A DNA stretch of 7,219 nucleotides from Chlamydiota bacterium (GTDB lineage Bacteria > Chlamydiota > Chlamydiia > Chlamydiales > JAJFMI01), in assembly GCA_021772235.1 (NCBI GenBank), contig JAJFMI010000056.1:1-7219 (forward strand), read 5' to 3'. The number at the start of each line of letters is the position of its first letter. The stretch's first letter is position 1. This document shows, one piece after another, positions 5,653 to 7,219 of this stretch. Both the position numbers and the translations under genes were made by a program. The notes under the pieces are model-generated. The model did not search any database. It was not told the origin of the DNA and saw nothing but the letters and a program-made list of their open reading frames with translations.

Positions 5653-6416
5653 AAAAATTCCTTCCCTTCCTCTTACTCCTCTTTCCAATCTTTCTCTCAG
5701 GCCAAGAAGATCTACTTGCGCAAGCAACAGGTGGCAGCGACCCATCCGAAGCAATGCCCAACGTCGTAACGCAAATGACCATCCTCTTTGGATTTGCAAT
5801 ACTCCCATTTGCTGTCATGCTCCTCACCTCTTTTTTAAAAATGGTGATCGTCATGTCACTGATGCGCAGCGCCCTTGGTGTACAAAATTCCCCACCAAAC
5901 CAAGCAATTATCGGCATCGCGCTCCTCCTCACCATCTACGTAATGGCACCGACAGGCGTTGCCATGTGGGAAGCCTCCGAAGAACTTCGTGAAAAAGCGC
6001 CACCAGAACTCTTCTCAGGCAAGTCCGCCTCATTTATGATTGCTATGGTAGACGTAACAAAAGAGCCCCTGCGCCAGTTTCTAGATCGCAACACCTATCC
6101 GCAACACGAACGCTACTTCTATCAACTCGCCTACAAAAATTTTCCAGAGAGCATACGGAAAAACCTCAAACTCAATGACTTTATCGTACTCATGCCCTCC
6201 TTTATCACAACGCAAATCAAAGCGGCCTTTGAAATTGGTGTACTGATCTATCTCCCCTTCTTTGTCATTGACCTTGTCACCTCCAACATACTTCTTGCGA
6301 TGGGAATGATGATGCTTTCCCCCTTAACCATATCGCTCCCCCTAAAACTCCTTCTGCTTGTAATGGTAGATGGATGGACACTTGTAGTAAGAGGACTCGT
6401 ATTAACATACAGGTAA
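5649..6416 (+). CDS. sctR: Type III secretion export-gate protein SctR (CdsR)
   Basis: A 255-residue FliP/SctR-family membrane protein; five copies with SctS and SctT make the helical export gate in the inner membrane. The first 18 residues are a typical signal peptide (M-K-K, Leu/Phe core, likely cut near S-G/Q-E), as in FliP and chlamydial SctR but absent from many shorter SctR proteins. The conserved core begins near residue 43: membrane segment 44-70, L-G-V-Q-N-S-P-P-N-Q (76-85), membrane segment 86-105, a hydrophilic loop with K-E-P-L-R-Q-F (138-144), then P-S-F-I-T-T-Q-I-K-A-A-F (183-194), membrane segment 197-210, M-G-M-M-M-L-S-P (218-225) and V-D-G-W (240-243). The start overlaps the sctL stop as ATGA and lacks an obvious ribosome site, so it probably relies on coupling. 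It matches CT562/CdsR. A large palindrome follows the stop directly. Confidence 0.97.
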   Translation: MKKFLPFLLLLFPIFLSGQEDLLAQATGGSDPSEAMPNVVTQMTILFGFAILPFAVMLLTSFLKMVIVMSLMRSALGVQNSPPNQAIIGIALLLTIYVMAPTGVAMWEASEELREKAPPELFSGKSASFMIAMVDVTKEPLRQFLDRNTYPQHERYFYQLAYKNFPESIRKNLKLNDFIVLMPSFITTQIKAAFEIGVLIYLPFFVIDLVTSNILLAMGMMMLSPLTISLPLKLLLLVMVDGWTLVVRGLVLTYR

Positions 6417-6421
6417 CCATT

Positions 6422-6598
6422 ATGAGACTATCCCACTATTCATATTTCCAATTTTCCCATGCTTTTAGCCCCTTTATTCCTCAATTTTTTCAGCCAACTT
6501 TTCAAAGTTTGCTGAAAAAATTGAGAAAAAACGAACATAAAACCATGAAAAAATATAAAAACAGCAATACTGGGATAGTCTCAAATGTTCCAAAGTGA
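6422..6598 (+). other. 58-codon leader frame running through the palindrome into sctS
   Basis: From ATG 6422, eight bases after the AGG at 6411-6413 at the end of sctR, a frame stays open through the whole palindrome and stops at TGA 6596-6598, eleven bases inside sctS. The predicted peptide is Phe/Ser-rich then Lys-rich and resembles nothing I know. It is probably not a functional protein. It may act as a translated leader that opens the hairpin and brings ribosomes to the sctS start, or it may be chance. Confidence 0.25.
6423..6583. mobile_element. 161-bp foldback (MITE-like) palindromic element
   Basis: The ends are perfect 13-bp inverted repeats: TGAGACTATCCCA (6423-6435) and TGGGATAGTCTCA (6571-6583). 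The centre is a strong hairpin: CTCAATTTTTTCAGC (6480-6494) pairs exactly with 6511-6525, followed by one mismatch and AACTTT/AAAGTT (6496-6501/6504-6509). The stretches between also pair imperfectly, for example CATG at 6458-6461 with 6544-6547 and TATT at 6437-6440 with AATA at 6566-6569, so the whole segment is one long palindrome with about one base of offset. It has no transposase and would have to be moved by a related element elsewhere. A clear target duplication is not visible; ATG at 6422-6424 and 6585-6587 is a possible 3-bp one. It fills the sctR-sctS gap, the only long gap in the operon. Confidence 0.75.
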
Positions 6599-6854
6599 AA
6601 TTTACCAATTATCCTACCAAGCTCTCCTCCTTATATTAGTACTTTCAGGGCCCCCAATTCTCATTAGTATGACATTTGGACTGCTTGTTGCCGTTTTTCA
6701 AGCTGCAACACAAATCCAAGAGCAGACACTCTCCTTTACCGTAAAACTATTTGCCGTCTTTCTGACCATCATGGTTATGGGGGGCTTTTTAAGTTCACAA
6801 ATCATGCAGTTTGCCGCAACCATCTTCAATAATTTCTACAGATGGGGGACCTAA
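6585..6854 (+). CDS. sctS: Type III secretion export-gate protein SctS (CdsS)
   Basis: An 89-residue FliQ/SctS-family inner-membrane protein, the normal length for the family; four copies join SctR and SctT in the export gate. Two hydrophobic hairpin segments lie at about 12-38 and 52-80. Family features are L-S-G-P-P-I-L-I (20-27) and V-A-V-F-Q-A-A-T-Q-I-Q-E-Q-T-L-S-F (35-51), the loop between the helices. The gene is intact. ATG 6585 comes two bases after the right end of the palindrome, so the only candidate ribosome site, GGGA (6572-6575), lies inside the terminal repeat and could be hidden when it pairs with 6423-6435. The stop overlaps the start of sctT. It corresponds to CT563/CdsS. 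Confidence 0.96.
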   Translation: MFQSEIYQLSYQALLLILVLSGPPILISMTFGLLVAVFQAATQIQEQTLSFTVKLFAVFLTIMVMGGFLSSQIMQFAATIFNNFYRWGT

Positions 6855-7219
6855 TACCCGGCCAAAGCGGCTGGCTAGACGCAATATTTTCCAATCCCAT
6901 CATGAGCCCCATCGGCGTGCTCTCGATGTACCTCCTCATCTTTACACGATTCATACCGATCGTATCGCAATGCCCCTTCCTTGGATCAAAACTCGTGCCA
7001 GCACCCATTCGTATCGGTCTCGCCTTTTCCCTTGCTGCAGTAATCGTACCTTTTTCACTCGGCAACGCTACAGCCGACGTTCCCTTCAACACTGTTTTCA
7101 TAGTATTAATGGCAAAAGAACTCCTTATCGGATTCATCCTCGGATTCCTAGCCTCTATCCCCTTTTACATGGTGCAATCCTCTGGAATACTCATCGACTT
7201 CCAGCGCGGATCCTCATCC
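6842..7219 (+). CDS. sctT: Type III secretion export-gate protein SctT (CdsT), 3' end outside the window
   Basis: The first 126 residues of a FliR/SctT-family multi-spanning membrane protein; the frame is still open at the last base. CdsT in Chlamydia is, from memory, about 290 residues, so a little under half is present. Visible are a first membrane segment with F-T-R-F-I-P-I-V (34-41) then C-P-F-L-G (44-48), P-A-P-I-R-I-G-L (53-60) with a second segment to about 73, and K-E-L-L-I-G-F-I-L-G-F-L-A-S (92-105) leading to the highly typical G-I-L-I-D-F-Q-R-G (115-123). ATG 6842 overlaps the sctS stop by 13 bp and has no clear ribosome site, suggesting coupled translation. ATG 6902 is in frame but would remove the usual N-terminal segment. 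SctT caps the SctR-SctS gate and contacts SctU. It matches CT564/CdsT. Confidence 0.95.
   Translation, partial: MGDLIPGQSGWLDAIFSNPIMSPIGVLSMYLLIFTRFIPIVSQCPFLGSKLVPAPIRIGLAFSLAAVIVPFSLGNATADVPFNTVFIVLMAKELLIGFILGFLASIPFYMVQSSGILIDFQRGSSS

Noticed and set aside
5587..5992. Three alternative frames over the 5' part of sctR
   Set aside because: sctR is unmistakable here; the others are low-complexity, Arg/Ser/Pro-rich translations.
6826..7137. Minus-strand frame opposite sctS and sctT
   Set aside because: The plus strand encodes the highly typical SctT start; the minus product has no recognisable features.
1..7219. tRNA, rRNA or CRISPR arrays
   Set aside because: No cloverleaf-like, ribosomal or regularly spaced repeat sequence was seen; nearly all of the window is protein-coding.

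Overview
The window looks like a piece of chromosome from an environmental (amoeba- or protist-associated) member of the Chlamydiae. The main reason is the right half, where six genes run in the order sctJ, a SctK-position gene, sctL, sctR, sctS, sctT. This matches, from memory, the Chlamydia trachomatis order CT559 (cdsJ), CT560, CT561 (cdsL), CT562 (cdsR), CT563 (cdsS), CT564 (cdsT). The genus cannot be fixed from this sequence alone. The minus-strand gene in the middle resembles, again from memory, a family expanded in Parachlamydia/Protochlamydia-like bacteria, which points away from the classical Chlamydiaceae.

Layout. Positions 1-2337 hold three tightly packed plus-strand genes: the 3' part of an unrecognised gene, a GT9 heptosyltransferase-like glycosyltransferase that overlaps it by 71 bp, and a GT2 rhamnosyltransferase-like enzyme that starts on a TTG overlapping the GT9 stop codon. 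They look like one cell-envelope polysaccharide or lipopolysaccharide operon. Positions 2388-3071 hold a single minus-strand gene of unknown function with its own strong ribosome binding site and a perfect -10 box. It is visibly richer in A+T than its neighbours. An A+T-rich divergent spacer (3072-3301) carries promoters in both directions and a short perfect inverted repeat.

From 3302 to the window edge runs a type III secretion operon. SctJ is the lipoprotein of the inner-membrane ring, the next protein sits where SctK (sorting-platform adaptor) is expected, SctL is the ATPase stator, and SctR, SctS and SctT form the export gate. SctT is cut by the window end. Junctions are compact (ATGA overlaps, a 13-bp overlap, a 6-bp gap), which implies translational coupling, with one striking exception.

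The exception is the sctR-sctS junction. Here about 161 bp (6423-6583) form one long imperfect palindrome with perfect 13-bp terminal inverted repeats and a strong central hairpin: a foldback or MITE-like element. It ends one base before the sctS start codon, appears to have split an originally compact junction, and is read through by a 58-codon leader frame that ends just inside sctS. This is the least explained and most interesting part of the window.
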